From Kitasatospora sp. A2-31 (lineage in GTDB: Bacteria > Actinomycetota > Actinomycetes > Streptomycetales > Streptomycetaceae): DNA of 64,000 nucleotides. The position numbers and the translations under genes were made by a program. This document shows, in pieces, positions 42,407-50,508 of this stretch. A model generated the notes under the pieces. The model saw nothing but the letters and a program-made list of their open reading frames with translations. It was not told the DNA's origin and made no database searches. The stretch lies in the NCBI RefSeq assembly GCF_022288725.1, contig NZ_JAKNTA010000001.1, forward strand, positions 620,899 through 684,898, read 5' to 3'. How positions within the stretch are numbered: the stretch's first letter is position 1; every line of letters starts with the position of its first letter.

Positions 42407-43320
42407 CCGGCCCCGCCACCCCCGGGCCGGACGCCGCGGCCGGCCCGGGCGTCGCGTCCGGTCCGGGCGTCGCGTCCGGTCCGGCTGCAGCGTCCCGCCC
42501 GGTGGTGGCGGGTGAGCTGTCGGCGCCCGACGGGCAGCGGCGCTGCCGGCGGGTGACGCCCGCGGTCGTCCGGTTCGCCGCCGGAGTGCTCACCGGGCTG
42601 CTCATCCTGCTGGTGCTCGCCGCGGCCCCGGCCCAGGCGGCCGGGGCTCGGGCTGCCGGGGCTCGGGCGGCAGCGGCTCAGGCAGCAGCGGCTCAGGCAG
42701 CAGCGGCTCAGGCGGCCGGGGCCGGATACCGGTACTGGTCGTTCTGGAAGTGGTCCGACGGCGCCTGGGCGTACCAGCAGCAGGGCCCGGCCGTGTACGT
42801 GCCGCAGGACGGCGGCACGGACGGGTGGCGCTTCGCGGTCAGCCCGGACGGCGGCCGGGACGCCGCCCGGCCCGGCGGCCCCGGGGACTTCGCCACGATC
42901 TGCGGCGGCACGCCGGAACGGTCCGGGCGCAAGCGGGTCGCCGTGGTCCTGGACTTCGGCACCGCCGCGGACGCCGCCGGCGAGACCCCGCCCGAGCCCC
43001 GGACGGCGTGCGCCGTCGTCCCCGCCGACGCCAGCTCGGCAGAGGTGCTGGCCACCGTCGCCCCGCCCCTGCGGTACGACACCAACGGCCTGCTCTGCGC
43101 CATCGCCGGCTACCCGAAGTCCGGTTGCGGCGACCGGCTCGGCGCGGCCGACAAGCCCACCGCACAGGCCGCCGGCGGCAGCGGCACGGGGAGCGGAGGC
43201 GGGACCGCGGCCGGTGGCGGGGGTGGCGGTGCCGGCCCCGACATCGGCCTGATCGCCGGCGCCGCGCTGGTGGCCGTCCTGGCCACGGGCGCGGTCGTGC
43301 AGGCCCGCCGCCGGCGCTGA
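42403..43320 (+). CDS. SCO2322-family secreted, membrane-anchored protein of the cobalamin operon
   Basis: 305 residues. An N-terminal cytoplasmic stretch is followed by a hydrophobic signal near 55-78 (FAAGVLTGLLILLVLAAAPA), then 15-bp-repeat-encoded Ala-rich sequence, a folded domain with YRYWSFWKWSDGAWAYQQQG and two Cys pairs (ICGG, TACA, LLCA, SGCG), and a C-terminal helix DIGLIAGAALVAVLATGAVV plus RRRR. It resembles the beta domain that pairs with the alpha barrel in eukaryotic B12 carriers only by context. GTG 42403 overlaps the previous stop. Confidence 0.85.
   Translation: MTGPATPGPDAAAGPGVASGPGVASGPAAASRPVVAGELSAPDGQRRCRRVTPAVVRFAAGVLTGLLILLVLAAAPAQAAGARAAGARAAAAQAAAAQAAAAQAAGAGYRYWSFWKWSDGAWAYQQQGPAVYVPQDGGTDGWRFAVSPDGGRDAARPGGPGDFATICGGTPERSGRKRVAVVLDFGTAADAAGETPPEPRTACAVVPADASSAEVLATVAPPLRYDTNGLLCAIAGYPKSGCGDRLGAADKPTAQAAGGSGTGSGGGTAAGGGGGGAGPDIGLIAGAALVAVLATGAVVQARRRR
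42646..42720 (+). repeat. 15-bp tandem repeats within the SCO2322-family gene
   Basis: Units such as GCAGCGGCTCAGGCA repeat five times with variation, encoding an Ala-rich AAQAA / GARAA pattern right after the signal sequence. The array keeps the reading frame. Confidence 0.7.
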
Positions 43321-43355
43321 GCGGCGCCCGCTGCCCCACCCCTGGAGCGTCCCCT

Positions 43356-43390
43356 GGAGCAGGAAGTCGGGCCGCCCGACTTCCTGCTCC
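43356..43390 (+). terminator. Strong hairpin inside the cobalamin operon
   Basis: GGAGCAGGAAGTCGGG (43356-43371), loop CCG, and its perfect complement (43375-43390), a 16-bp stem followed by GAAACGG. It lies in the only sizeable gap of the operon (168 bases), between the surface proteins and EcfT. It may be a partial terminator or mRNA-stabilising element that lowers transporter expression relative to surface proteins. Confidence 0.6.
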
Positions 43391-43488
43391 GAAACGGCAC
43401 CGCCCGCACCGGCCGCAGCCCCGCCCGCACCCGTCCCCCACCGCACCGGCCCCAGCCCCGCACGTACCCGACCCTGGACCGCTCTCCC

Positions 43489-44613
43489 GTGACCGAACCC
43501 CGCGTCTCCGGCCCGCCCCGCGCCACCCGACGCCCGCCCGCAGGCCCCCGCCAACTGCACCCCGGGGCCTGGTGGCTGTGGGCGCTCGGCCTGGGCGCGG
43601 CCGCCACCCGGACCACCAACCCGCTCCTGCTGCTCCTGCTCGCCGCCGTCGCCGGCTACGTCGTGGCGGCCCGGCGCGGCGATGCGCCGTGGTCGCGCTC
43701 CTACGGCGCGTTCCTCCGGCTCGGCCTGGTGGTGCTCGGCATCCGCCTGGTCTTCGCCGTGCTGCTCGGCTCGCCGGTTCCCGGCACGCACGTCCTCCTC
43801 ACCCTCCCCGAGGTACCGCTGCCCGACTGGGCCCAGGGCGTGCGCATCGGCGGCCGGGTCACCCTGGAGGGCCTGCTCGCCGCGCTCTACGACGGCCTGC
43901 GGCTGGCCACCCTGCTGGTCTGCGTCGGCGCCGCCAACGCCCTCGCCAGCCCGGCGCGGCTGCTGCGCACGCTCCCCGGCGCGCTCTACGAGGCGGGCGT
44001 GGCCGTCGTGGTCGCGATGACCTTCGCGCCCAACCTGGTCGCCGACGTCCGGCGGCTGCGCGCCGCCCGCCGCCTGCGCGGCCGCACCGACCGCGGCATC
44101 GCCGCCGTGCTGAGCGTCGGACTTCCCGTCCTGGAGGGCGCGTTGGAGCGTTCGGTGGCGCTCGCCGCCGCCATGGACACCCGCGGCTTCGGCCGCACCG
44201 CCGACGTCCCGCGGAGCCTGGCCCGCACCACCGCCCTACTCACCCTGGCCGGCCTGCTGGGGATCTGCCTCGCCGCGTACGGGCTGCTCACGGCCGGCGG
44301 TGCCGGCTGGGCGGTGCCGGTCCTGCTGCTCGGCCTGGCCGCCGCCTCCGCCGGCCTGCTGCTCGGCAGCCGCCGTTCGGTCCGGACCCGCTACCGCCCC
44401 GATCCGTGGGCGCTGCCCGAGTGGCTGACCGCCGGATCCGGCGCCGCGGTGGCCGCGTCGACGATCTGGCTCGCCGGCGTCGACCCGGCCGCCTTCGCCC
44501 CCACCGTCGTGCCGCCGACCGCCCCCGCCCTGCCCCTGGCCGCCGTCCTCGCCGTCCTGACCGGCCTCGTCCCGGCGTTCGCCGCCCCGCATCCGCCCCG
44601 GAGGGTTTCGTGA
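43489..44613 (+). CDS. ECF transporter transmembrane (T) component, CbiQ/EcfT family
   Basis: A 374-residue membrane coupling protein of an energy-coupling-factor transporter. Helices lie throughout residues 30-320. The ATPase-coupling motifs are in the large cytoplasmic loop: RRLRAARRLRGRTDRG and ALAAAMDTRGFGRT (the Ala-Arg-Gly type motif). It is longer than the usual 260 residues by a C-terminal helical extension. GTG 43489; the next gene starts in its stop (GTGA). Confidence 0.92.
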   Translation: MTEPRVSGPPRATRRPPAGPRQLHPGAWWLWALGLGAAATRTTNPLLLLLLAAVAGYVVAARRGDAPWSRSYGAFLRLGLVVLGIRLVFAVLLGSPVPGTHVLLTLPEVPLPDWAQGVRIGGRVTLEGLLAALYDGLRLATLLVCVGAANALASPARLLRTLPGALYEAGVAVVVAMTFAPNLVADVRRLRAARRLRGRTDRGIAAVLSVGLPVLEGALERSVALAAAMDTRGFGRTADVPRSLARTTALLTLAGLLGICLAAYGLLTAGGAGWAVPVLLLGLAAASAGLLLGSRRSVRTRYRPDPWALPEWLTAGSGAAVAASTIWLAGVDPAAFAPTVVPPTAPALPLAAVLAVLTGLVPAFAAPHPPRRVS

Positions 44614-46223
44614 TCACCTTCGAGCAGGTCTCCGTGCAGTACTCCGACGCCGCCGCCCCGGCGCTCAGCGGCGTCGACCTGACCGTGCCCGAGGGCGAAC
44701 TCTGCCTGGTGGTGGGCCCGTCCGGCTCCGGCAAGTCGACGCTGCTGGGCACGGTGAGCGGCCTCGTCCCGCACTTCACCGGCGGCGTGCTGCACGGTCG
44801 GGTGACCGTCGGCGGCCGCGACACCCGGGAGCACCGGCCGCGCGAACTCGCCGACCTGGTCGGCACCGTGGGCCAGGACCCGCTCGCGCACTTCGTCACC
44901 GACACGGTCGAGGACGAACTGGCCTACGGCATGGAGTCGTTGGGACTGGCACCGGACGTGATGCGGCGGCGGGTCGAGGAGACGCTGGACCTGCTCGGCC
45001 TCGCCGACCTGCGCGACCGCGCGCTCACCTCCCTCTCCGGCGGCCAGCAGCAGCGCGTGGCCATCGGCTCGGTGCTCACCGCCCACCCGCGGGTGCTGGT
45101 CCTCGACGAGCCCACGTCCGCGCTCGACCCGGGCGCGGCCGAGGAGGTGCTGGCCGTGCTGCAGCGACTGGTCCACGACCTCGGCACCACCGTGCTGATG
45201 GCCGAGCACCGGCTGGAGCGGGTGGTCCAGTACGCCGACCAGGTCCTGCTGCTGACCCCCGGCGAGCCGCCCGTCCTCGGCGAGCCCGCCGCGGTGATGG
45301 CCCACTCCCCCGTCCACCCGCCGGTCGTCGGCCTCGGCCGGCTGGCCGGCTGGCGTCCGCTGCCGCTCTCGGTCCGCGACGCCCGCCGCAAGGCCGCCGC
45401 GCTGCGGACGCGTCTCGACGGCCTGCAGCCGGGCGCCGTGCCGTCGACCACCGGTGCACCCGTGGCGGAGGCCGAACGCCTGGTCGTCAGGCGCGGCCCG
45501 GTGCCGGCCCTGCGGGGCGTGGACCTCGCCCTCCACCCGGGGGAGATCACGGCGCTCATGGGGCGCAACGGCGCCGGCAAGTCCACCCTGCTCGGCACGC
45601 TCGTCGGCCTGCACGCCCCGGCGTCCGGCAGCGTCCGGGTCGGCGGCCGCACGCCGCACCGCACCCGGCCCGCCGAACTGATCCGCCGGGTCGGCCTCGT
45701 CCCCCAGGACCCGCGCGACCTGCTGTACGGGGAGAGCGTCGTCGCCGAGTGCGCCGCCGCCGACACCGATGCGGGCGCCGCCCCGGGCACCTGTCGCGCC
45801 CTGGTCGAGCGGCTGCTGCCCGGCGTCCCCGACGCCGCGCACCCCCGCGACCTCTCCGAGGGGCAGCGGCTCACCCTCGCGCTCGCCGTCGTGCTCACCG
45901 CGCGCCCGCCGGTGGTGCTGCTGGACGAGCCGACCCGCGGTCTGGACTACGCCGCCAAGGCCCGGCTGGTCGAGATCCTGCGCACGCTCGCCGCCGAGGG
46001 CCACACCGTCCTGCTCGCCACCCACGACGTCGAGCTGGCCGCCGAACTCGCCCACCGCACGGTCATCATGGCGGACGGCGAGATCGTCGCGGACGGCCCG
46101 ACGCCGGAGGTGGTGGTCTCCTCCCCGGCCTTCGCACCGCAGGTCGCCAAGGTGCTCGCCCCGGGCCCGTGGCTCACCGTGCACCAGGTCGAGCGGGCCC
46201 TGGCGGAGGTCGAGCCGTCGTGA
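44610..46223 (+). CDS. ECF transporter ATPase, two fused nucleotide-binding domains
   Basis: A 537-residue tandem EcfA. Domain 1 (about 1-240): VVGPSGSGKSTLLG, LSGGQQQRVAIG, RVLVLDEPTSALDP, VLMAEHRLERV. Domain 2 (about 285-530): MGRNGAGKSTLLG, DLSEGQRLTLALAVVL (a degenerate signature), VVLLDEPTRGLDY, LLATHDVELAAE. The asymmetry, with one canonical and one altered signature, is common in fused EcfA proteins. It energises uptake with the T and S components; overlaps both neighbours by GTGA. Confidence 0.94.
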   Translation: MITFEQVSVQYSDAAAPALSGVDLTVPEGELCLVVGPSGSGKSTLLGTVSGLVPHFTGGVLHGRVTVGGRDTREHRPRELADLVGTVGQDPLAHFVTDTVEDELAYGMESLGLAPDVMRRRVEETLDLLGLADLRDRALTSLSGGQQQRVAIGSVLTAHPRVLVLDEPTSALDPGAAEEVLAVLQRLVHDLGTTVLMAEHRLERVVQYADQVLLLTPGEPPVLGEPAAVMAHSPVHPPVVGLGRLAGWRPLPLSVRDARRKAAALRTRLDGLQPGAVPSTTGAPVAEAERLVVRRGPVPALRGVDLALHPGEITALMGRNGAGKSTLLGTLVGLHAPASGSVRVGGRTPHRTRPAELIRRVGLVPQDPRDLLYGESVVAECAAADTDAGAAPGTCRALVERLLPGVPDAAHPRDLSEGQRLTLALAVVLTARPPVVLLDEPTRGLDYAAKARLVEILRTLAAEGHTVLLATHDVELAAELAHRTVIMADGEIVADGPTPEVVVSSPAFAPQVAKVLAPGPWLTVHQVERALAEVEPS

Positions 46224-47119
46224 CCGCCGCCGACCACCCGAAGGACGCCCCCGGTGCGGACGACATCGCCGCCACCCGCCGCCGGCTCGCCCGACCCGTC
46301 CCGCTCGGCCGCCGCTCGATCGCCGTGCTGGCGCTCACCTCGCTGGTCGGCGTGGCCGGCTTCGGCTGGCCGCTGCTCGCCGCCACCGACTCCGCGCTGG
46401 TCGGCCACGCGACCGACGCCCCGTGGCTGTTCGCCCTCCTGCTGCCCCTCCTGCTCGCCGTCGTCGTCGCCCAGATCTCCGAGGGGCGCTCGGCGGGCGG
46501 CGGCGCGCCCGGCCTGGACGCCAAGTCGGTGGCCCTGCTCGGGGTCCTCGCCGCCGCAGGTGCCGCACTGCGGCCGCTCGGCGCCGGGACGGCCGGGCTG
46601 GAGCCGATGTTCTTCCTGATGGTGCTGGCCGGGCGGGTGCTGGGGCCGGGCTTCGGCTTCGTCCTCGGCTCGCTGTCGATGTTCGCGTCCGCCCTGCTGA
46701 CCGGCGGGGTCGGGCCGTGGCTGCCGTTCCAGATGCTCGCCATGGGCTGGGTCTGCCTCGGCGCGGGCCTGCTGCCCGGCGCCGCCACCCTGCGCGGCCG
46801 CGGCGAGCTCGTCATGCTCGCGGCGTACGGGGCCGTGGCCTCGCTCCTCTACGGCACGATCATGAACCTCCAGGGCTGGCCCTACATCGCGGGCCTGGCC
46901 GGTTCGATCTCGTTCGTCCCGGGCGACCCGGTGAGTGCCAACCTGGTCCGGTTCACGGCCTACTGCCTGGCCACCTCGCTCGGTTGGGACCTGCCCCGGG
47001 CGGCGCTCACCGTCGTCCTCTGCCTCACCCTGGGCACCTCCGTCCTGCGCGCCCTGCGCCGGGCGACCCGCCGCGCCGCCTTCAACGCCCCGGCGACCTT
47101 CGACCCGCCGGAGGCGTGA
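46220..47119 (+). CDS. ECF transporter S component, probably cobalamin-specific (CbrT-like)
   Basis: 299 residues, with a cytoplasmic start and about six to seven helices (RSIAVLALTSLVGVAGFGWP, APWLFALLLPLLLAVVVAQI and on). The typical S-component stretch GPGFGFVLGSLSMFASALLTGG, with LPFQMLAMGWVCLGAGLLPG, resembles CbrT-type vitamin B12 binders. The riboswitch upstream supports cobalamin as ligand. Last gene of the operon; a terminator-like hairpin follows at once. Confidence 0.88.
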   Translation: MTAADHPKDAPGADDIAATRRRLARPVPLGRRSIAVLALTSLVGVAGFGWPLLAATDSALVGHATDAPWLFALLLPLLLAVVVAQISEGRSAGGGAPGLDAKSVALLGVLAAAGAALRPLGAGTAGLEPMFFLMVLAGRVLGPGFGFVLGSLSMFASALLTGGVGPWLPFQMLAMGWVCLGAGLLPGAATLRGRGELVMLAAYGAVASLLYGTIMNLQGWPYIAGLAGSISFVPGDPVSANLVRFTAYCLATSLGWDLPRAALTVVLCLTLGTSVLRALRRATRRAAFNAPATFDPPEA

Positions 47120-47149
47120 GGGGGCTCTCCCGTCGGCCGGAGGGCCCCC
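47120..47149. terminator. Terminator hairpin after the cobalamin operon
   Basis: GGGGGCTCTCC (47120-47130) and GGAGGGCCCCC (47139-47149) form an 11-bp stem with one G-T pair. It lies between convergent genes. Confidence 0.65.
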
Positions 47150-47168
47150 GGTTCGCTGCCTGAACCCG

Positions 47169-47798
47169 CTACCGGACCGCCGAGTTCAGCAGGCTCGCGA
47201 GCGAACGGTTGACCTGCCGGGTTGCACTCACCGAACCATGGCGAGGAAGGACTCGTCCGGCGACACCGCCGATCGGCACGGCAGGACAGTCGGGGACCTT
47301 CTCCTGCTTCTTCAGTTCGTCTTCGAGCTCCTTGATCAGCGCACTCGTCTTCCGGTGCAGCCTGGAGAACCGCGCGATCAGGTAGCGCTGCCGAAGGTCC
47401 AGTGGCCCGGCGCTCTCTCTCATTTCGCGCAGGATCGACTGGAACTCCAGGTCGAAGAAGAGATTGAGATTGCGGAGCCCCTCCCTGAACTTGGCCCGAT
47501 GGAATTCACACCTCTGGGCGTCGCCGGACTGCCGCCCCTCCATGTGCTCCTGTAACGCCAGGAGTCTCTTGACGGACTCCGCCAGGAACTCCGCGAGGTG
47601 CGCCTTGGCCTGCCGCTCTGCGGTGAGGCTCTCGAGCAGTTCCTGCGCCGAGGCCGGCGAGTACCCCGGGCCGCTGTGCGTGACGGCATCGAGAAGCTGC
47701 CCGATTCGGGAGTTCCGCGGCATGGACCAGCTGTCCGCGGTGTCGACTTCGTAGCCGGGCCCACGCCTTGCCAGGGCATCGGAGAGTTTCGCAGCCAT
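47169..47798 (-). CDS. Helical protein of unknown function, second gene of an accessory pair
   Basis: 209 residues from ATG 47798, with AAGGTGG upstream; the start is just after the stop of the preceding membrane gene. It is rich in long amphipathic helices (LLESLTAERQAKAHLAEFLA, RLHRKTSALIKELEDELKK) with two Cys-like positions only, and has no enzyme motif or membrane segment. Two copies of a SGPGY/RGPGY motif lie near residues 13 and 43. Codon use is less GC-biased than the neighbouring operon, suggesting an acquired gene. Confidence 0.7.
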   Translation of the reverse strand: MAAKLSDALARRGPGYEVDTADSWSMPRNSRIGQLLDAVTHSGPGYSPASAQELLESLTAERQAKAHLAEFLAESVKRLLALQEHMEGRQSGDAQRCEFHRAKFREGLRNLNLFFDLEFQSILREMRESAGPLDLRQRYLIARFSRLHRKTSALIKELEDELKKQEKVPDCPAVPIGGVAGRVLPRHGSVSATRQVNRSLASLLNSAVR

Positions 47799-47799
47799 T

Positions 47800-48222
47800 T
47801 CACGCACCACCTTCGGATACCGTCGATGTGGACAGGCTTTCGGGGGCCTCTGCCGCAGGCTTTCGCCCGCGCGACGTCCTCGTGGCCTGACGGGGGGTCC
47901 TGGCAGGAGTGTCGCCGTCCAGCTGGCTGGCGGCTGCCACCTGCGGACCCATGCGCTGCCACTGTTCGAGGATGGCCGGCGCGCCCGCTCCGGCCATCAG
48001 TGCGCCCAACGTCCCGAGCGGACCTGACGCAGCCAGCCCCCACGCGACGATGGCGCCGAGGATGATGCGGATCAGTTCGCCGGTGAGATATATCCCGAAG
48101 GTGGGCCCGTTCTTGACGTGCCAAGGCCACTGTCGCCTGGTCTGGAGGTGGCGGTAGAGGGAGACGAGGAAGATCAGCCCACCGCCCACAGCTCCACACA
48201 GGAAGCTCTGCCAGTGTGGCAT
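47800..48222 (-). CDS. Small two-helix membrane protein, first gene of an accessory pair
   Basis: 140 residues from ATG 48222, with AAGGAG upstream. Hydrophobic segments are FLCGAVGGGLIFLVSLYRHL (residues about 7-26) and LTGELIRIILGAIVAWGLAA (about 48-67), with a weaker one after (LGTLGALMAGAGAPAILE). A basic, Ser/Thr-rich cytoplasmic tail follows (RTPRQATRTSRGRK). Function unknown. It is followed without gap by the helical gene, and its promoter contains a perfect 15-base palindrome. Confidence 0.72.
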   Translation of the reverse strand: MPHWQSFLCGAVGGGLIFLVSLYRHLQTRRQWPWHVKNGPTFGIYLTGELIRIILGAIVAWGLAASGPLGTLGALMAGAGAPAILEQWQRMGPQVAAASQLDGDTPARTPRQATRTSRGRKPAAEAPESLSTSTVSEGGA

Positions 48223-48278
48223 GGCGCTCCTTCACTCGGCCCGGCCGACTCAAGGGGGCCGGAGCCCCGGGACAACTC

Positions 48279-48293
48279 CTGACTGCCAGTCAG
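48279..48293 (-). promoter_or_regulatory. Palindrome upstream of the accessory pair
   Basis: CTGACTGCCAGTCAG is a perfect palindrome around one central base, 57 bases before the start of the membrane gene, next to TACACT and TAGGTC promoter-like words on the minus strand. Likely operator. Confidence 0.45.
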
Positions 48294-48370
48294 ACCTACC
48301 CAGTGTAGTGAGGCCGAACGCCCGGTGCTGGCCGAACGAGTGATCGGCGCCGACCGGCGCCCCTACGGCG

Positions 48371-49216
48371 CTACCCCCCGCACGCCGGACACACCCTTCC
48401 GGCCATGGCCACCGGCCGCCCGCAGAGGCCGTCCCGCCCGGGACACTCATGGCCGACGGCGCTCGGTACCTGCGCGGCGGCAACGGGCTCGCGCCTCGGG
48501 CTCGGCGGCACCGCCGCCAGCCTCGCCGAGACGATCGCCCCGACGCTGTGGGTGATCCTCTCCGGCAGTGGCGCGGCCAGGATGCTCGTGAGCGCGTCCG
48601 CGGTCCAGCCACCCGCGAGCAGGCCCTCCACCCGGGTGGCCTGATCACTCAACGGCTTGCCGGCCAGGGCGAACCGAGGGTTGCGGCAGCCGAGTTCGAG
48701 CAACAGTGCCATGCCCTCCGTCGTGCGCGACGGGCGAGGCGGCGCGACCTTCACCGTCGGCTCCTCGGACGGAGGGACGGAAGGTTCTTCCGCATCCTTC
48801 ACCGCTTCCTTTACGGAGGGGCTTCCCGCGATCCCGCCGCCCGAGGGACCAGCTCCGGGCCGACCGGCGGCCGGGGGTACGGGAAGCGGCGGCATTGCGT
48901 GAACGGCTTTGCCCGTCACGGGCACCTCGTGGACGGAGACCACCGTTCGGACCTGGCCGGTGACCGGGTCGCGGTGCGTCCGGCGAATGTAGTGCCCGGC
49001 CTCCTCCAGCTCACGCAGCGCGCGGGCCACGGTCGCGCGCCCTTCCACGCTCTTCGCGGCGAGCGTGCGGACGTCCTCGCGGGAGCCGTCGGGCAGGCTG
49101 AGCAGGTAGCCGAGCAGCCCGCGTGCGGCCCAACTCAGCGAGTGCTTCCGGACGACATGCCCGTTGTCGAGGATCGTGTACCCGGGCGCATGCCGGGGGA
49201 TACGATGAATGTGCAT
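48371..49216 (-). CDS. Helix-turn-helix protein with C-terminal zinc ribbon
   Basis: 281 residues from ATG 49216. The N-terminal winged helix (about 5-100) reads LSWAARGLLGYLLSLPDGSR, VRTLAAKSVEGRATVARALR, ELEEAGHYIRR, typical of the mobile-element or replication-associated helix-turn-helix family. A Pro/Ser-rich linker, a helical domain and a C-terminal CPGRDGLCGRP / CPACGG ribbon follow. Such genes are common in streptomycete accessory regions; the role here is unknown. Confidence 0.82.
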   Translation of the reverse strand: MHIHRIPRHAPGYTILDNGHVVRKHSLSWAARGLLGYLLSLPDGSREDVRTLAAKSVEGRATVARALRELEEAGHYIRRTHRDPVTGQVRTVVSVHEVPVTGKAVHAMPPLPVPPAAGRPGAGPSGGGIAGSPSVKEAVKDAEEPSVPPSEEPTVKVAPPRPSRTTEGMALLLELGCRNPRFALAGKPLSDQATRVEGLLAGGWTADALTSILAAPLPERITHSVGAIVSARLAAVPPSPRREPVAAAQVPSAVGHECPGRDGLCGRPVAMAGRVCPACGG

Positions 49217-49418
49217 TCGGGAGTCTCGTTCCTGGTGCCATACCCCGGGGTGTTCCAGCACCGCCGGGGCTCATTGTTCGTCGAACACGGGGCACCCTTC
49301 CGAGCACCCGCGCCGCAATCGTCACCGTAATGCCGCAGCCGGGCACTCAATTCCCTTTCGTGTCACCCGATCGGGCGGCGCAAGCGCACCCCACCCGGCG
49401 CGCACCCCGAACCCGAGC

Positions 49419-49450
49419 GGCGCACCCCGGCCGACAGCCCGGGGTGCGCC
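49419..49450 (-). terminator. Hairpin downstream of the truncated methyltransferase
   Basis: GGCGCACCCCGG (49419-49430) pairs with CCGGGGTGCGCC (49439-49450), a 12-bp perfect stem. It lies 12 bases after the end of the minus-strand fragment. Confidence 0.6.
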
Positions 49451-49462
49451 CTTATCAGCTGG

Positions 49463-49803
49463 TCAGCCGACGATATGACCCGGCTCGTCGAGCCACACCC
49501 GGTGTTCGCCCGCGACGGTGACCGTCAGGCCGAAGCGGGTCAGTCCGAGTGAGCCCTGGCGCCGCCACCAGGCGTGGGCCGCCGTCAGCTCGTCCCACAG
49601 GTTGCGAGGCCCGGACTGGGAGACGGCGTGTTTACCGTCCCAGTCGGCGAGGCGGCAGTGGGCGTACGACCCGCCGTCCCAGACCTCGAAACGCCCGGTG
49701 CCGAACCGGTCGTAGCCGGCCCACACCTCCTGCCGAAACAGTCCCGGCGACCGCAGTCCGATCGCGAACGCGGCGTCGGTGTAGTCGGCGACGGCAGCAG
49801 GAT
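49463..49803 (-). pseudogene. C-terminal fragment of a protein-L-isoaspartate O-methyltransferase-like gene
   Basis: The frame reads AVADYTDAAFAIGLRS, then YDRFGTGRFEVWDGGSYAHC, PRNLWDELTAAHAWWRRQG, RFGLTVTVAGEHRVWLDEPG. This resembles the extra C-terminal domain of long actinobacterial isoaspartyl methyltransferases (as in FxLD-associated enzymes). The whole SAM-binding part is missing, and homology stops near 49800 where unrelated sequence begins. I read it as a remnant; a GTG at 49726 would give an 87-residue product. Confidence 0.65.
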
Positions 49804-49816
49804 CGAGCTACGCGTG

Positions 49817-50011
49817 ATGCTCTACGGCCATGGCAAGCGCGGCACGGACGGCCCGATTCTCGTCTTCGACAAGGGCACCGAGGCCGGCACTCCCTACTGG
49901 CAGTACTTCGCCGATCAGCTCGCGTGGATGCTCCGGCTGGCCTCCGCCGACGAAATCCCCGAGCCCTGGCGCTCCAAAGCCATCCACATCCGCGAGTACG
50001 GCCGGAACTGA
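49817..50011 (+). pseudogene. Short fragment of an unrecognised protein
   Basis: 64 residues from ATG 49817: MLYGHGKRGTDGPILVFDKG, TPYWQYFADQLAWMLRLASA, PWRSKAIHIREYGRN. The codon pattern is good and the sequence looks like a natural C-terminus, but the start abuts the methyltransferase remnant and there is no ribosome site. Probably a broken gene. I do not recognise the family. Confidence 0.4.
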
Positions 50012-50072
50012 CACCGGCGCGCCCCGGACAGGTCCCGGGGCGCGCCGGGTGAAGGGGGGGCGGCTCTGGATC

Positions 50073-50240
50073 AGGGGATGATCGGGTTGCGGACTGCGTC
50101 GCTGCGGTGACGGCGAGGTTGAACTGACGGGTGGTGCCGCCCCAGCTGTTCCGGTAGTCGAAGTGCCCGATGTAACCGGTGACCTGCTCGATGGCCAGGC
50201 CGGTCTCCTCCGCCGTCTCCCGGTGAAGGGCGGAACTTGG
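50073..50240 (-). pseudogene. Decayed partial copy of the NUDIX gene at 51.2 kb
   Basis: This is a diverged copy of 51200-51450, including the flanking GCGGCTCTGG. It keeps LHRETAEETGLAIEQVT, YIGHFDYRNS and TRQFN, then has an internal deletion of roughly 80 bases (between GCGTCGCTG and CGGTGACGGCG) that removes the C-terminal part. The N-terminal half is lost. Confidence 0.8.
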
Positions 50241-50247
50241 ACCGGCC

Positions 50248-50474
50248 GGGATCTGCGTGAACACTGTCGTAGCCGGAGCCATCCAGGTCGAGGCGGAGAA
50301 CGACCTGCCCGCCCACCGCCGCGCACGCCCGGAGGGCCAGATCCGCCGCCAGTGCGTCCGGCGCCGGGGGCGGCCCGAGGATGTCGCCGCCGCGGTCGCT
50401 TCCCCGCCGGTCCCAGCACGTCCTTCATCACCGGCCAGTCGTTGCACGTCGACGGAGGCTGGCTCCTCCACTGA
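50248..50474 (+). pseudogene. C-terminal fragment of a short-chain dehydrogenase with a frameshift
   Basis: One frame reads ICVNTVVAGAIQVEAEND and GRPEDVAAAVA; the next continues with SFITGQSLHVDGGWLLH and a stop. Together they are the usual SDR ending (VNTVxPG ... ITGQSLHVDGG), broken by a frameshift near 50400. The Rossmann half is missing. It abuts the NUDIX remnant. Confidence 0.75.
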
Positions 50475-50508
50475 CCGGCCCGTCCCACCGAACAGGAGAC
50501 AGACCACC

